In this document: positions 1-11,732 of the stretch, piece by piece
How positions within the stretch are numbered: position 1 is the first letter of the stretch
Layout: every line of letters starts with the position of its first letter
Source of the DNA: Saprospiraceae bacterium
GTDB taxonomy: Bacteria > Bacteroidota > Bacteroidia > Chitinophagales > Saprospiraceae
Length of the DNA stretch: 64,000 bases
Assembly: GCA_016706365.1 (NCBI GenBank)
Contig: JADJJU010000025.1
Coordinates: forward strand, 1 to 64,000
Direction of reading: 5' to 3'
The notes under the pieces: generated by a model
The model's database searches: none
What the model was told of the DNA's origin: nothing
The model's input: the letters and a program-made list of their open reading frames with translations, nothing else
Made by a program: the position numbers and the translations under genes

Positions 1-2512
1 AGGATCAATCGTGATCGTCTGAACATGTGTGATGTTTCTTCCGCAATCATCTGTAAAGGTCCAGGTAATCGTTTGGCTTCCTCCGCACTCATCAAATGTG
101 CCTGCCAGTGTTCCTGGTACTGATCCGGAGATCTCACAAGATCCAGTTTCATTATTTGTGTAAGCTAAGGTTGTTACTACGAAGTTCTGTGCAGCATCAC
201 AAGTTAAAGTAATATCCGTTGGAGGATTTACAAACGCAGCTTGTGGTGCAGGATCAATTGTGATTGTCTGAACATGTGTGATGTTTCTTCCGCAATCATC
301 TGTAAATGTCCAGGTAATTGTTTGGCTTCCTCCACATTCGTCAAATGTTCCAGCTAATGTTCCTGGTACTGATCCGGAGATTTCGCAAGATCCGGTCTCA
401 TTGTTCGTGTAAGCTAGAGTTGTTACTACGAAGTTTTGGGCAGCATCACAAGTTAATGTGATGTCAGTTGGTGGATTCACAAACGCTGCTTGTGGTGCAG
501 GATCAATCGTGATAGTTTGAACGTGTGTGATGTTTCTTCCGCAATCATCTGTAAAGGTCCAGGTAATCGTTTGGCTTCCTCCACATTCATCAAATGTTCC
601 TGCTAATGTTCCTGGTACTGATCCGGAGATTTCACAAGATCCGGTCTCGTTGTTCGTGTATGCAAGCGTGTTTACTACGAAGTTTTGTGCAGCATCACAA
701 GTCAATGTAATATCCGTTGGAGGATTTACAAACGCCGCTTGTGGTGCAGGATCAATTGTGATATTTTGGGTGTGCGTAATTACTCTTCCGCAATCATCCG
801 TAAATGTCCAGGTAATGGTTTGGCTTCCTCCACATTCATCAAATGTTCCAGCTAATGTTCCTGGTACTGATCCTGAGATCTCGCAAGATCCGGTCTCATT
901 GTTCGTGTATGCTAAAGTTGTTACTACGAAGTTTTGGGCAGCATCACATGTTAAAGTAATATCCGTTGGAGGATTTACAAACGCCGCTTGTGGTGCAGGA
1001 TCAATCGTGATTGTCTGAACATGTGTGATGTTTCTTCCGCAATCATCTGTAAATGTCCAGGTAATCGTCTGGCTTCCTCCGCATTCGTCAAATGTTCCGG
1101 CTAATGTTCCTGGTACTGATCCTGAGATTTCACAAGATCCGGTCTCATTGTTCGTGTAAGCAAGCGTGTTTACTACAAAGTTCTGTGCATCGTCACATGT
1201 TAAAGTCACATCTGCAGGTGGGTTCACAAACGCTGCCTGTGGTGCAGGATCAATCGTGATTGTCTGAACATGTGTGATGTTTCTTCCGCAATCATCTGTA
1301 AATGTCCAGGTGATCGTCTGGCTTCCTCCGCATTCATCAAATGTTCCGGCTAATGTTCCTGGTACTGATCCGGAGATTTCACAAGATCCGGTTTCGTTGT
1401 TCGTGTATGCTAAAGTTGTTACTACGAAGTTTTGTGCAGCATCACATGTAAGCGTGATGTCCGTTGGAGGATTCACAAACGCAGCTTGTGGTGCAGGATC
1501 AATCGTGATCGTCTGAACATGTGTGATGTTTCTTCCGCAATCATCTGTAAATGTCCAGGTAATCGTCTGGCTTCCTCCGCACTCGTCAAATGTTCCTGCT
1601 AATGTTCCTGGTACTGATCCGGAGATTTCGCAAGATCCGGTTTCATTATTCGTGTAAGCTAGAGTTGTTACTACGAAGTTCTGTGCAGCATCACAAGTAA
1701 TCGTGATATCCGTTGGAGGATTTACGAACGCCGCCTGTGGTGCAGGATCAATTGTGATCTTCTGAACATGGGTGATGTTTCTTCCGCAATCATCTGTAAA
1801 TGTCCAGGTAATTGTTTGGCTTCCTCCGCACTCATCAAATGTTCCTGCCAGTGTTCCAGGTACTGATCCTGAGATCTCGCAAGATCCGGTTTCATTGTTC
1901 GTGTAAGCAAGCGTGTTTACTACAAAGTTTTGTGCAGCATCACATGTAAATGTAATATCCGTTGGAGGATTCACAAACGCTGCCTGTGGTGCAGGATCAA
2001 TCGTGATTGTCTGAACATGTGTGATGTTTCTTCCGCAATCATCTGTAAATGTCCAGGTAATCGTTTGGCTTCCTCCGCACTCATCAAATGTTCCTGCTAA
2101 TGTTCCTGGTACTGATCCGGAGATTTCGCAAGATCCGGTCTCATTGTTCGTGTATGCTAGCGTGTTTACTACAAAGTTCTGTGCAGCATCACAAGTAAGC
2201 GTAATATCCGTTGGAGGATTTACGAACGCCGCCTGTGGTGCAGGGTCAATCGTGATCGTCTGTACATGTGTGATGTTTCTTCCGCAATCATCCGTAAAGG
2301 TCCAGGTAATTGTCTGGCTTCCTCCACACTCATCAAATGTTCCTGCCAGTGTTCCTGGTACTGATCCGGAGATTTCGCATGAGCCCGTTTCGTTGTTCGT
2401 ATAATCTAAAGTTGTTACTACAAAGTTTTGTGCAGCATCACAAGTCAATGTAATATCCGTTGGAGGATTCACAAACGCTGCCTGTGGTGCAGGATCAATC
2501 GTGATGTCTGAA
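1..2512 (-). CDS. Giant adhesin, fragment 10, open to the window edge
   Basis: About ten more modules in a single frame with no stop before position 1, so the protein continues left of the window and its C-terminus is not seen. Across the window the locus encodes about 7,900 residues if the frames are joined. The missing C-terminal end is where a T9SS sorting domain would be expected. Confidence 0.8.
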
Positions 2513-3410
2513 CATGTGTGATGTTTCTTCCGCAATCATCTGTAAATGTCCAGGTAATCGTCTGGCTTCCTCCGCACTCGTCAAATGTTCCTGCCAGTGT
2601 TCCTGGTACTGATCCGGAGATTTCACAAGATCCGGTTTCATTATTCGTGTAAGCTAAAGTTGTTACTACGAAGTTCTGTGCAGCATCACAAGTAAGTGTA
2701 ATATCCGTTGGAGGATTCACAAACGCTGCCTGTGGTGCAGGATCAATCGTGATTGTCTGAACATGTGTGATGTTTCTTCCGCAATCATCCGTAAAGGTCC
2801 AGGTAATCGTCTGGCTTCCTCCGCACTCGTCAAATGTTCCTGCTAATGTTCCTGGTACTGATCCTGAGATCTCGCAAGATCCGGTTTCGTTGTTCGTGTA
2901 AGCCAAAGTTGTTACTACCAAGTTCTGGGCAGCATCACAAGTCAATGTGATATCCGTTGGAGGATTAACAAACGCTGCTTGTGGAGCAGGGTCAATCGTG
3001 ATTGTCTGAACATGTGTAATGTTTCTTCCGCAATCATCCGTAAATGTCCAGGTGATCGTCTGGCTTCCTCCGCACTCATCAAATGTTCCTGCCAGTGTTC
3101 CTGGTACTGATCCTGAGATCTCGCAAGATCCGGTCTCATTGTTCGTGTATGCTAAAGTTGTTACTACGAAGTTCTGTGCAGCATCACAAGTAAGCGTGAT
3201 GTCCGTTGGAGGATTCACAAACGCTGCCTGTGGTGCAGGATCAATCGTGATATTCTGAGTGTGTGTAATTACTCTTCCGCAATCATCCGTAAAGGTCCAG
3301 GTAATGGTCTGGCTTCCTCCGCATTCATCAAATGTACCAGCTAATGTTCCTGGTAAAGATCCGGAGATCTCACAAGATCCGGTCTCATTGTTCGTGTATG
3401 CTAAAGTTGT
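2469..3410 (-). CDS. Giant adhesin, fragment 9 (canonical modules)
   Basis: About three and a half modules in frame between the breaks at about 3,411 (one extra T, identical to the one at 3,658) and about 2,513 (GATTGTC to GATGTC, identical to the one at 11,702). The single unit between 3,411 and 3,658 is in yet another frame. The first in-frame GTG start is at 3,218. Confidence 0.75.
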   Translation of the reverse strand, partial: TTLAYTNNETGSCEISGSLPGTLAGTFDECGGSQTITWTFTDDCGRVITHTQNITIDPAPQAAFVNPPTDITLTCDAAQNFVVTTLAYTNNETGSCEISGSVPGTLAGTFDECGGSQTITWTFTDDCGRNITHVQTITIDPAPQAAFVNPPTDITLTCDAAQNLVVTTLAYTNNETGSCEISGSVPGTLAGTFDECGGSQTITWTFTDDCGRNITHVQTITIDPAPQAAFVNPPTDITLTCDAAQNFVVTTLAYTNNETGSCEISGSVPGTLAGTFDECGGSQTITWTFTDDCGRNITHVQTSRLILHHRQRL

Positions 3411-3637
3411 TTACAACGAAGTTCTGTGCAGCATCACAAGTAAATGTAATATCCGTTGGAGGATTCACAAACGCCGCCTGTGGTGCAGGATCAATCGTGA
3501 TTGTCTGAACATGTGTGATGTTTCTTCCGCAATCATCTGTAAATGTCCAGGTAATCGTTTGGCTTCCTCCGCACTCGTCAAATGTTCCTGCCAGTGTTCC
3601 TGGTACTGATCCGGAGATCTCACAAGATCCGGTCTCG

Positions 3638-5083
3638 TTATTCGCGTAAGCTAGAGTTGTTTACTACGAAGTTCTGTGCAGCATCACAAGTAAAAGTGAT
3701 GTCCGTTGGAGGATTCACAAACGCTGCCTGTGGTGCAGGATCAATCGTGATCGTCTGAACATGTGTAATGTTTCTTCCGCAATCATCCGTAAATGTCCAG
3801 GTAATTGTTTGGCTTCCTCCGCACTCGTCAAATGTTCCTGCTAATGTTCCTGGTACTGATCCGGAGATCTCGCAAGATCCGGTTTCGTTGTTCGTGTAAG
3901 CAAGCGTGTTTACTACGAAGTTTTGTGCATCGTCACATGTTAAAGTCACATCTGCAGGTGGGTTCACAAACGCTGCCTGTGGTGCAGGATCAATCGTGAT
4001 CGTCTGAACATGTGTAATGTTTCTTCCGCAATCATCCGTAAATGTCCAGGTAATCGTCTGGCTTCCTCCACATTCATCAAATGTTCCTGCCAGTGTTCCT
4101 GGTACTGATCCGGAGATTTCGCAAGATCCGGTTTCGTTGTTTGTATAATCCAAAGTGTTTACTACGAAGTTTTGTGCAGCATCACAAGTCAATGTAATGT
4201 CCGTTGGAGGATTTACAAACGCTGCCTGTGGTGCAGGATCAATTGTGATGTTTTGGGTGTGCGTAATTACTCTTCCGCAATCATCTGTAAATGTCCAGGT
4301 AATCGTCTGGCTTCCTCCGCACTCATCAAATGTTCCTGCTAATGTTCCTGGTACTGATCCGGAGATTTCGCAAGATCCGGTTTCGTTGTTCGTATAAGCT
4401 AAAGTTGTTACTACAAAGTTCTGTGCATCATCACAAGTCAATGTAATATCCGTTGGTGGATTCACAAACGCCGCCTGTGGTGCAGGATCAATCGTGATTG
4501 TCTGTACATGTGTAATGTTTCTTCCGCAATCATCTGTAAAGGTCCAGGTGATCGTCTGGCTTCCTCCGCATTCGTCAAATGTTCCGGCTAATGTTCCTGG
4601 TACTGTTCCTGAGATCTCGCAAGATCCGGTCTCGTTGTTCGTGTATGCTAAAGTTGTTACAACGAAGTTCTGGGCAGCATCACAAGTAAGCGTGATATCC
4701 GTTGGAGGATTCACGAACGCTGCCTGTGGTGCAGGATCAATTGTGATCGTCTGAACATGTGTAATGTTTCTTCCGCAATCATCTGTAAATGTCCAGGTAA
4801 TCGTTTGGCTTCCTCCGCACTCATCAAATGTTCCTGCCAGTGTTCCAGGTACTGATCCGGAGATCTCGCAAGATCCGGTCTCATTGTTCGTGTATGCTAA
4901 AGTTGTTACTACGAAGTTTTGGGCAGCATCACAAGTAAGCGTAATGTCAGTTGGAGGATTCACAAACGCTGCCTGTGGTGCAGGATCAATCGTGATCTGT
5001 GATTGTCTGAACATGTGTAATGTTTCTTCCGCAATCATCTGTAAAGGTCCAGGTAATCGTCTGGCTTCCTCCGCACTCATCAA
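3638..5083 (-). CDS. Giant adhesin, fragment 7 (canonical modules)
   Basis: About five modules in frame between the breaks at about 4,995 and 3,658. It includes NITHVQT and VITHTQN variants and two modules with PADVTLTCDDAQ-type starts. It ends where GTTGTTAC has become GTTGTTTAC (plus strand), adding one base. Confidence 0.8.
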   Translation of the reverse strand: MMSAEEARRLPGPLQMIAEETLHMFRQSQITIDPAPQAAFVNPPTDITLTCDAAQNFVVTTLAYTNNETGSCEISGSVPGTLAGTFDECGGSQTITWTFTDDCGRNITHVQTITIDPAPQAAFVNPPTDITLTCDAAQNFVVTTLAYTNNETGSCEISGTVPGTLAGTFDECGGSQTITWTFTDDCGRNITHVQTITIDPAPQAAFVNPPTDITLTCDDAQNFVVTTLAYTNNETGSCEISGSVPGTLAGTFDECGGSQTITWTFTDDCGRVITHTQNITIDPAPQAAFVNPPTDITLTCDAAQNFVVNTLDYTNNETGSCEISGSVPGTLAGTFDECGGSQTITWTFTDDCGRNITHVQTITIDPAPQAAFVNPPADVTLTCDDAQNFVVNTLAYTNNETGSCEISGSVPGTLAGTFDECGGSQTITWTFTDDCGRNITHVQTITIDPAPQAAFVNPPTDITFTCDAAQNFVVNNSSLRE

Positions 5084-5342
5084 ATGTTCCAGCTAATGTT
5101 CCTGGTACTGATCCTGAGATCTCGCAAGATCCGGTTTCATTGTTCGTGTATGCTAAAGTTGTTACTACGAAGTTTTGTGCAGCATCACAAGTCAATGTAA
5201 TGTCCGTTGGAGGATTCACAAACGCTTGTGGTGCAGGATCAATTGTGATCGTCTGAACATGCGTAATGTTTCTTCCGCAATCATCCGTAAATGTCCAGGT
5301 GATCGTCTGGCTTCCTCCGCACTCATCAAATGTTCCTGCCAA
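4986..5342 (-). CDS. Giant adhesin, fragment 6 (one to two modules)
   Basis: Short in-frame piece between a one-base loss at about 5,400 and a seven-base insertion (a GTGAT/CTGTGAT duplication) at about 4,995. It also has an in-frame loss of one Ala codon (QAFVNPP instead of QAAFVNPP) at about 5,225. Confidence 0.7.
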   Translation of the reverse strand: MAGTFDECGGSQTITWTFTDDCGRNITHVQTITIDPAPQAFVNPPTDITLTCDAAQNFVVTTLAYTNNETGSCEISGSVPGTLAGTFDECGGSQTITWTFTDDCGRNITHVQTITDHD

Positions 5343-8300
5343 TGTTCCTGGTACTGATCCTGAGATCTCGCATGATCCGGTTTCATTATTTGTGTAAGCA
5401 GGTTTGTAACTACAAAGTTTTGTGCAGCATCACAAGTAAGCGTAATGTCCGTTGGAGGATTTACAAACGCCGCCTGTGGTGCAGGGTCAATCGTGATCGT
5501 CTGAACATGGGTAATGTTTCTTCCACAATCATCCGTAAATGTCCAGGTAATCGTCTGGCTTCCTCCGCACTCGTCAAATGTTCCTGCTAATGTTCCAGGT
5601 ACTGATCCGGAGATTTCGCAAGATCCGGTTTCATTGTTCGTGTATGCTAAAGTTGTTACTACGAAGTTCTGTGCAGCATCACAAGTTAATGTAATGTCCG
5701 TTGGAGGATTCACGAACGCCGCTTGTGGTGCAGGATCAATCGTGATTGTCTGAACATGGGTGATGTTTCTTCCGCAATCATCTGTAAATGTCCAGGTAAT
5801 CGTTTGGCTTCCTCCACATTCATCAAATGTTCCTGCTAATGTTCCTGGTACTGATCCTGAGATTTCGCAAGATCCGGTTTCGTTGTTCGTGTAAGCAAGC
5901 GTGTTTACTACGAAGTTCTGTGCAGCATCACAAGTCAATGTAATATCCGTTGGAGGATTCACGAACGCCGCTTGTGGTGCAGGATCAATCGTGATCGTCT
6001 GAACATGTGTAATGTTTCTTCCGCAATCATCTGTAAATGTCCAGGTGATCGTCTGGCTTCCTCCACATTCATCAAATGTTCCTGCCAGTGTTCCTGGTAC
6101 TGATCCGGAGATCTCGCAAGATCCGGTCTCGTTGTTCGTGTAAGCTAGAGTTGTTACTACGAAGTTCTGTGCAGCATCACAAGTTAATGTAATGTCCGTT
6201 GGAGGATTCACAAACGCCGCCTGTGGTGCAGGATCAATCGTGATCGTCTGAACATGTGTGATGTTTCTTCCGCAATCATCCGTAAAGGTCCAGGTGATCG
6301 TCTGGCTTCCTCCGCACTCATCAAATGTTCCGGCTAATGTTCCTGGTACTGATCCGGAGATCTCGCAAGATCCGGTCTCATTGTTCGTGTATGCTAAAGT
6401 TGTTACTACAAAGTTCTGGGCAGCATCACAAGTTAATGTAATATCCGTTGGAGGATTCACAAACGCAGCTTGTGGTGCAGGATCAATTGTAATGTTTTGG
6501 GTGTGCGTAATTACTCTTCCGCAATCATCTGTAAATGTCCAGGTAATTGTTTGGCTTCCTCCGCACTCGTCAAATGTTCCTGCCAATGTTCCTGGTACTG
6601 ATCCTGAGATCTCGCAAGATCCGGTTTCATTGTTCGTGTATGCTAAAGTTGTTACTACGAAGTTCTGGGCAGCATCACAAGTTAATGTAATATCCGTTGG
6701 AGGATTTACAAACGCCGCTTGTGGTGCAGGATCAATCGTGATCGTCTGAACATGTGTAATGTTTCTTCCGCAATCATCTGTAAATGTCCAGGTAATCGTC
6801 TGGCTTCCTCCGCACTCATCAAATGTTCCAGCTAATGTTCCTGGTACTGATCCCGAGATTTCGCAAGATCCGGTTTCGTTATTCGTGTAATCCAAAGTGT
6901 TTACTACGAAGTTTTGTGCAGCATCACAAGTCAATGTAATATCCGTTGGAGGATTTACAAACGCTGCCTGTGGTGCAGGATCAATTGTGATTGTCTGTAC
7001 ATGTGTGATGTTTCTTCCGCAATCATCTGTAAAGGTCCAGGTAATTGTCTGGCTTCCTCCACATTCATCAAATGTTCCTGCTAATGTTCCTGGTACTGAT
7101 CCGGAGATCTCGCAAGATCCGGTCTCATTGTTCGTGTAAGCAAGCGTGTTTACTACAAAGTTTTGTGCAGCATCACAAGTAAGTGTAATGTCCGTTGGAG
7201 GATTTACGAATGCCGCTTGTGGTGCAGGGTCGATCGTGATGTTTTGGGTGTGCGTAATTACTCTTCCACAATCATCTGTAAATGTCCAGGTAATCGTTTG
7301 GCTTCCTCCGCATTCGTCAAATGTTCCGGCTAATGTTCCTGGTACTGTTCCTGAGATCTCGCAAGATCCGGTCTCATTGTTCGTGTAAGCAAGCGTGTTT
7401 ACTACGAAGTTTTGTGCAGCATCACATGTAAGCGTGATGTCCGTTGGAGGATTTACAAACGCCGCCTGTGGTGCAGGATCAATTGTGATTGTCTGAACAT
7501 GTGTGATGTTTCTTCCGCAATCATCCGTAAAGGTCCAGGTGATCGTCTGGCTTCCTCCGCACTCATCAAATGTTCCAGCCAGTGTTCCTGGTACTGATCC
7601 GGAGATCTCGCAAGATCCGGTTTCATTGTTCGTGTATGCTAAAGTTGTTACTACAAAGTTCTGGGCAGCATCACATGTTAAAGTAATGTCCGTTGGAGGA
7701 TTTACAAAAGCCGCTTGTGGTGCAGGATCAATCGTGATTGTCTGTACATGTGTGATGTTTCTTCCGCAATCATCTGTAAATGTCCAGGTAATTGTTTGGC
7801 TTCCTCCGCACTCATCAAATGTTCCAGCCAGTGTTCCAGGGACTGTTCCGGAGATCTCGCAAGATCCGGTCTCATTGTTCGTGTATGCTAGAGTTGTTAC
7901 TACGAAGTTCTGGGCAGCATCGCAAGTTAATGTAATATCCGTTGGAGGATTTACAAACGCTGCCTGTGGTGCAGGATCAATCGTGATCGTCTGAACATGC
8001 GTAATGTTTCTTCCGCAATCATCTGTAAAGGTCCAGGTAATTGTCTGGCTTCCTCCGCACTCGTCAAATGTTCCTGCTAATGTTCCTGGTACTGATCCGG
8101 AGATCTCGCAAGATCCGGTTTCGTTGTTCGTGTATGCTAAAGTTGTTACAACGAAGTTCTGTGCAGCATCACAAGTCAATGTAATATCCGTTGGAGGATT
8201 CACAAACGCCGCTTGTGGTGCAGGATCAATTGTGATGTTCTGAACATGTGTAATTACTCTTCCGCAATCATCTGTGAATGTCCAGGTAATTGTTTGGCTT

Positions 8301-9676
8301 CCTCCGCACTCATCAAATGTTCCTGCCAGTGTTCCTGGTACTGATCCGGAGATTTCACAAGATCCGGTTTCATTGTTCGTGTATGCTAAAGTTGTTACTA
8401 CAAAGTTCTGGGCAGCATCACATGTTAAAGTCACATCTGCAGGAGGATTCACAAACGCTGCCTGTGGTGCAGGATCAATCGTGATCGTCTGAACATGTGT
8501 GATGTTTCTTCCGCAATCATCTGTAAAGGTCCAGGTAATTGTCTGGCTTCCTCCGCACTCGTCAAATGTTCCGGCTAATGTTCCAGGTACTGATCCGGAG
8601 ATTTCACAAGATCCGGTTTCGTTGTTCGTGTATGCTAAAGTTGTTACTACAAAGTTTTGGGCAGCATCACAAGTCAATGTAATATCCGTTGGAGGATTCA
8701 CAAACGCAGCCTGTGGTGCAGGATCAATCGTGATTGTCTGAACATGTGTGATGTTTCTTCCGCAATCATCCGTAAATGTCCAGGTAATCGTTTGGCTTCC
8801 TCCGCACTCGTCAAATGTTCCTGCTAATGTTCCTGGTACTGATCCTGAGATCTCGCAAGATCCGGTTTCGTTATTCGTGTAATCCAAAGTGTTTACTACG
8901 AAGTTTTGTGCGGCATCACATGTAAGCGTGATATCCGTTGGAGGATTTACAAACGCCGCTTGTGGTGCAGGATCAATCGTGATTGTCTGTACATGTGTGA
9001 TGTTTCTTCCGCAATCATCTGTAAATGTCCAGGTAATTGTCTGGCTTCCTCCACATTCATCAAATGTTCCTGCTAATGTTCCTGGTACTGATCCTGAGAT
9101 TTCGCAAGATCCGGTTTCGTTGTTCGTGTAATCTAAAGTGTTTACTACGAAGTTTTGTGCGGCATCACAAGTAAGCGTGATGTCCGTTGGAGGATTCACA
9201 AACGCAGCTTGTGGAGCAGGATCAATCGTGATCGTCTGAACATGCGTAATGTTGGTCCAGGTAATCGTCTGGCTTCCTCCGCACTCATCAAATGTTCCTG
9301 CTAATGTTCCTGGTACTGATCCGGAGATCTCGCATGATCCGGTTTCGTTGTTCGTGTAAGCTAAAGTTGTTACTACGAAGTTCTGTGCAGCATCACATGT
9401 CAATGTAATGTCCGTTGGAGGATTTACAAACGCTGCCTGTGGTGCAGGATCAATCGTGATCGTCTGAACATGTGTAATGTTTCTTCCGCAATCATCTGTA
9501 AATGTCCAGGTAATCGTTTGGCTTCCTCCACACTCATCAAATGTTCCAGCCAGTGTTCCAGGTACTGATCCGGAGATCTCGCAAGATCCGGTTTCATTGT
9601 TCGTGTAATCCAAAGTGTTTACAACGAAGTTTTGTGCGGCATCACAAGTAAGCGTGATGTCCGTTGGAGGATTCAC
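5216..9676 (-). CDS. Giant adhesin, fragment 5 (longest in-frame run of modules)
   Basis: About 17-18 consecutive modules in one frame, the longest unbroken stretch of the array. One module at about 9,250 carries an in-frame 21-base deletion removing seven residues (FTDDCGR), including one of the four conserved cysteines. The true frame continues upstream to about 9,855. It is lost at about 5,400 by a one-base deletion, so the last 60 or so residues of the open frame are out-of-frame translation. Confidence 0.8.
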   Translation of the reverse strand: MNPPTDITLTCDAAQNFVVNTLDYTNNETGSCEISGSVPGTLAGTFDECGGSQTITWTFTDDCGRNITHVQTITIDPAPQAAFVNPPTDITLTCDAAQNFVVTTLAYTNNETGSCEISGSVPGTLAGTFDECGGSQTITWTNITHVQTITIDPAPQAAFVNPPTDITLTCDAAQNFVVNTLDYTNNETGSCEISGSVPGTLAGTFDECGGSQTITWTFTDDCGRNITHVQTITIDPAPQAAFVNPPTDITLTCDAAQNFVVNTLDYTNNETGSCEISGSVPGTLAGTFDECGGSQTITWTFTDDCGRNITHVQTITIDPAPQAAFVNPPTDITLTCDAAQNFVVTTLAYTNNETGSCEISGSVPGTLAGTFDECGGSQTITWTFTDDCGRNITHVQTITIDPAPQAAFVNPPADVTLTCDAAQNFVVTTLAYTNNETGSCEISGSVPGTLAGTFDECGGSQTITWTFTDDCGRVITHVQNITIDPAPQAAFVNPPTDITLTCDAAQNFVVTTLAYTNNETGSCEISGSVPGTLAGTFDECGGSQTITWTFTDDCGRNITHVQTITIDPAPQAAFVNPPTDITLTCDAAQNFVVTTLAYTNNETGSCEISGTVPGTLAGTFDECGGSQTITWTFTDDCGRNITHVQTITIDPAPQAAFVNPPTDITLTCDAAQNFVVTTLAYTNNETGSCEISGSVPGTLAGTFDECGGSQTITWTFTDDCGRNITHVQTITIDPAPQAAFVNPPTDITLTCDAAQNFVVNTLAYTNNETGSCEISGTVPGTLAGTFDECGGSQTITWTFTDDCGRVITHTQNITIDPAPQAAFVNPPTDITLTCDAAQNFVVNTLAYTNNETGSCEISGSVPGTLAGTFDECGGSQTITWTFTDDCGRNITHVQTITIDPAPQAAFVNPPTDITLTCDAAQNFVVNTLDYTNNETGSCEISGSVPGTLAGTFDECGGSQTITWTFTDDCGRNITHVQTITIDPAPQAAFVNPPTDITLTCDAAQNFVVTTLAYTNNETGSCEISGSVPGTLAGTFDECGGSQTITWTFTDDCGRVITHTQNITIDPAPQAAFVNPPTDITLTCDAAQNFVVTTLAYTNNETGSCEISGSVPGTLAGTFDECGGSQTITWTFTDDCGRNITHVQTITIDPAPQAAFVNPPTDITLTCDAAQNFVVTTLAYTNNETGSCEISGSVPGTLAGTFDECGGSQTITWTFTDDCGRNITHVQTITIDPAPQAAFVNPPTDITLTCDAAQNFVVNTLAYTNNETGSCEISGSVPGTLAGTFDECGGSQTITWTFTDDCGRNITHVQTITIDPAPQAAFVNPPTDITLTCDAAQNFVVTTLAYTNNETGSCEISGSVPGTLAGTFDECGGSQTITWTFTDDCGRNITHVQTITIDPAPQAAFVNPPTDITLTCDAAQNFVVTNLLTQIMKPDHARSQDQYQEHWQEHLMSAEEARRSPGHLRMIAEETLRMFRRSQLILHHKRL

Positions 9677-9842
9677 AAACGCAGCTTGTGGTGCTGGGTC
9701 AATCGTTATATTTTGGGTGTGTGTAATTACTCTTCCGCAATCATCTGTAAATGTCCAGGTAATTGTTTGGCTTCCTCCGCACTCATCAAAGGTTCCTGCT
9801 AATGTTCCCGGTACTGATCCGGAGATCTCGCAAGATCCGGTC

Positions 9843-11732
9843 TCATTGTTCGTATAAGTTCAAGTTGTTAACCGTAAAGTTTTGTGCAGCATCACAAGTC
9901 AATGTAATATCCGTTGGAGGATTCACGAACGCTGCTTGTGGTGCAGGATCAATTGTGATCGTCTGAACATGTGTAATGTTTCTTCCGCAATCATCTGTAA
10001 ATGTCCAGGTAATTGTTTGGCTTCCTCCGCACTCATCAAATGTTCCTGCTAATGTTCCTGGTACTGATCCGGAGATTTCGCATGAGCCCGTTTCGTTGTT
10101 CGTATAATCTAAAGTTGTTACTACAAAGTTCTGTGCAGCATCGCAAGTCAATGTAATATCCGCTGGAGGATTCACAAACGCCGCTTGTGGTGCAGGATCA
10201 ATCGTGATCGTCTGAACATGTGTAATGTTTCTTCCGCAATCATCTGTAAATGTCCAGGTGATCGTCTGGCTTCCTCCACATTCATCAAATGTTCCTGCTA
10301 ATGTTCCTGGTACTGATCCGGAGATTTCACAAGATCCGGTTTCGTTGTTCGTGTATGCTAAAGTTGTTACTACGAAGTTTTGTGCAGCATCACATGTAAG
10401 CGTGATGTCCGTTGGAGGATTTACAAACGCCGCCTGTGGTGCAGGATCAATCGTGATCGTCTGAACATGTGTGATGTTTCTTCCGCAATCATCCGTAAAT
10501 GTCCAGGTAATCGTCTGGCTTCCTCCGCACTCATCAAATGTTCCAGCTAATGTTCCTGGTACTGATCCGGAGATTTCACAAGATCCGGTCTCATTGTTCG
10601 TGTAAGCTAGAGTTGTTACTACGAAGTTCTGGGCAGCATCGCAAGTAAGCGTGATGTCCGTTGGAGGATTTACAAACGCTGCCTGTGGTGCAGGATCAAT
10701 CGTGATCGTCTGAACATGTGTAATGTTTCTTCCGCAATCATCTGTAAATGTCCAGGTAATCGTCTGGCTTCCTCCGCACTCGTCAAATGTTCCTGCCAGT
10801 GTTCCTGGTACTGATCCTGAGATTTCGCAAGATCCGGTCTCATTGTTCGTGTAAGCAAGCGTGTTTACTACGAAGTTCTGTGCAGCATCACAAGTAAGCG
10901 TGACATCAGTTGGAGGATTTACAAACGCCGCTTGTGGTGCAGGATCAATCGTGATCGTCTGAACATGTGTGATGTTTCTTCCGCAATCATCTGTAAATGT
11001 CCAGGTAATTGTCTGGCTTCCTCCGCACTCATCAAATGTTCCTGCTAATGTTCCTGGTACTGATCCGGAGATCTCGCAAGATCCGGTCTCATTGTTCGTG
11101 TATGCTAAAGTTGTTACTACGAAGTTTTGGGCAGCATCACATGTTAAAGTGATGTCCGTTGGAGGATTCACAAACGCTGCCTGTGGTGCAGGATCAATCG
11201 TGATTGTCTGAACATGTGTGATGTTTCTTCCGCAATCATCCGTAAATGTCCAGGTAATTGTTTGGCTTCCTCCGCACTCATCAAATGTTCCTGCTAATGT
11301 TCCAGGTACTGATCCCGAGATTTCGCAAGATCCGGTTTCATTGTTCGTGTAATCCAAAGTGTTTACTACGAAGTTTTGTGCGGCATCACATGTTAATGTG
11401 ATGTCCGTTGGAGGATTTACAAACGCTGCTTGTGGTGCTGGGTCAATCGTGATGTTTTGGGTGTGCGTAATTACTCTTCCACAATCATCTGTAAAGGTCC
11501 AGGTAATTGTCTGGCTTCCTCCGCACTCGTCAAATGTTCCTGCTAATGTTCCTGGTACTGATCCGGAGATCTCGCAAGATCCGGTCTCATTGTTCGTGTA
11601 AGCTAAAGTTGTTACTACGAAGTTCTGTGCAGCATCACATGTCAATGTAATGTCCGTTGGAGGATTTACAAACGCTGCCTGTGGTGCAGGATCAATCGTG
11701 ATGTCTGTACATGTGTGATGTTTCTTCCGCAA
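9843..11732 (-). CDS. Giant adhesin, fragment 4 (canonical modules)
   Basis: About seven and a half in-frame modules. The fragment ends at about 9,855-9,875 in an aberrant stretch (NFTVNNLNLY where sisters read NFVVTTLAYT) that carries one extra base and several substitutions seen in no other unit. Confidence 0.8.
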   Translation of the reverse strand: MRKKHHTCTDITIDPAPQAAFVNPPTDITLTCDAAQNFVVTTLAYTNNETGSCEISGSVPGTLAGTFDECGGSQTITWTFTDDCGRVITHTQNITIDPAPQAAFVNPPTDITLTCDAAQNFVVNTLDYTNNETGSCEISGSVPGTLAGTFDECGGSQTITWTFTDDCGRNITHVQTITIDPAPQAAFVNPPTDITLTCDAAQNFVVTTLAYTNNETGSCEISGSVPGTLAGTFDECGGSQTITWTFTDDCGRNITHVQTITIDPAPQAAFVNPPTDVTLTCDAAQNFVVNTLAYTNNETGSCEISGSVPGTLAGTFDECGGSQTITWTFTDDCGRNITHVQTITIDPAPQAAFVNPPTDITLTCDAAQNFVVTTLAYTNNETGSCEISGSVPGTLAGTFDECGGSQTITWTFTDDCGRNITHVQTITIDPAPQAAFVNPPTDITLTCDAAQNFVVTTLAYTNNETGSCEISGSVPGTLAGTFDECGGSQTITWTFTDDCGRNITHVQTITIDPAPQAAFVNPPADITLTCDAAQNFVVTTLDYTNNETGSCEISGSVPGTLAGTFDECGGSQTITWTFTDDCGRNITHVQTITIDPAPQAAFVNPPTDITLTCDAAQNFTVNNLNLYEQ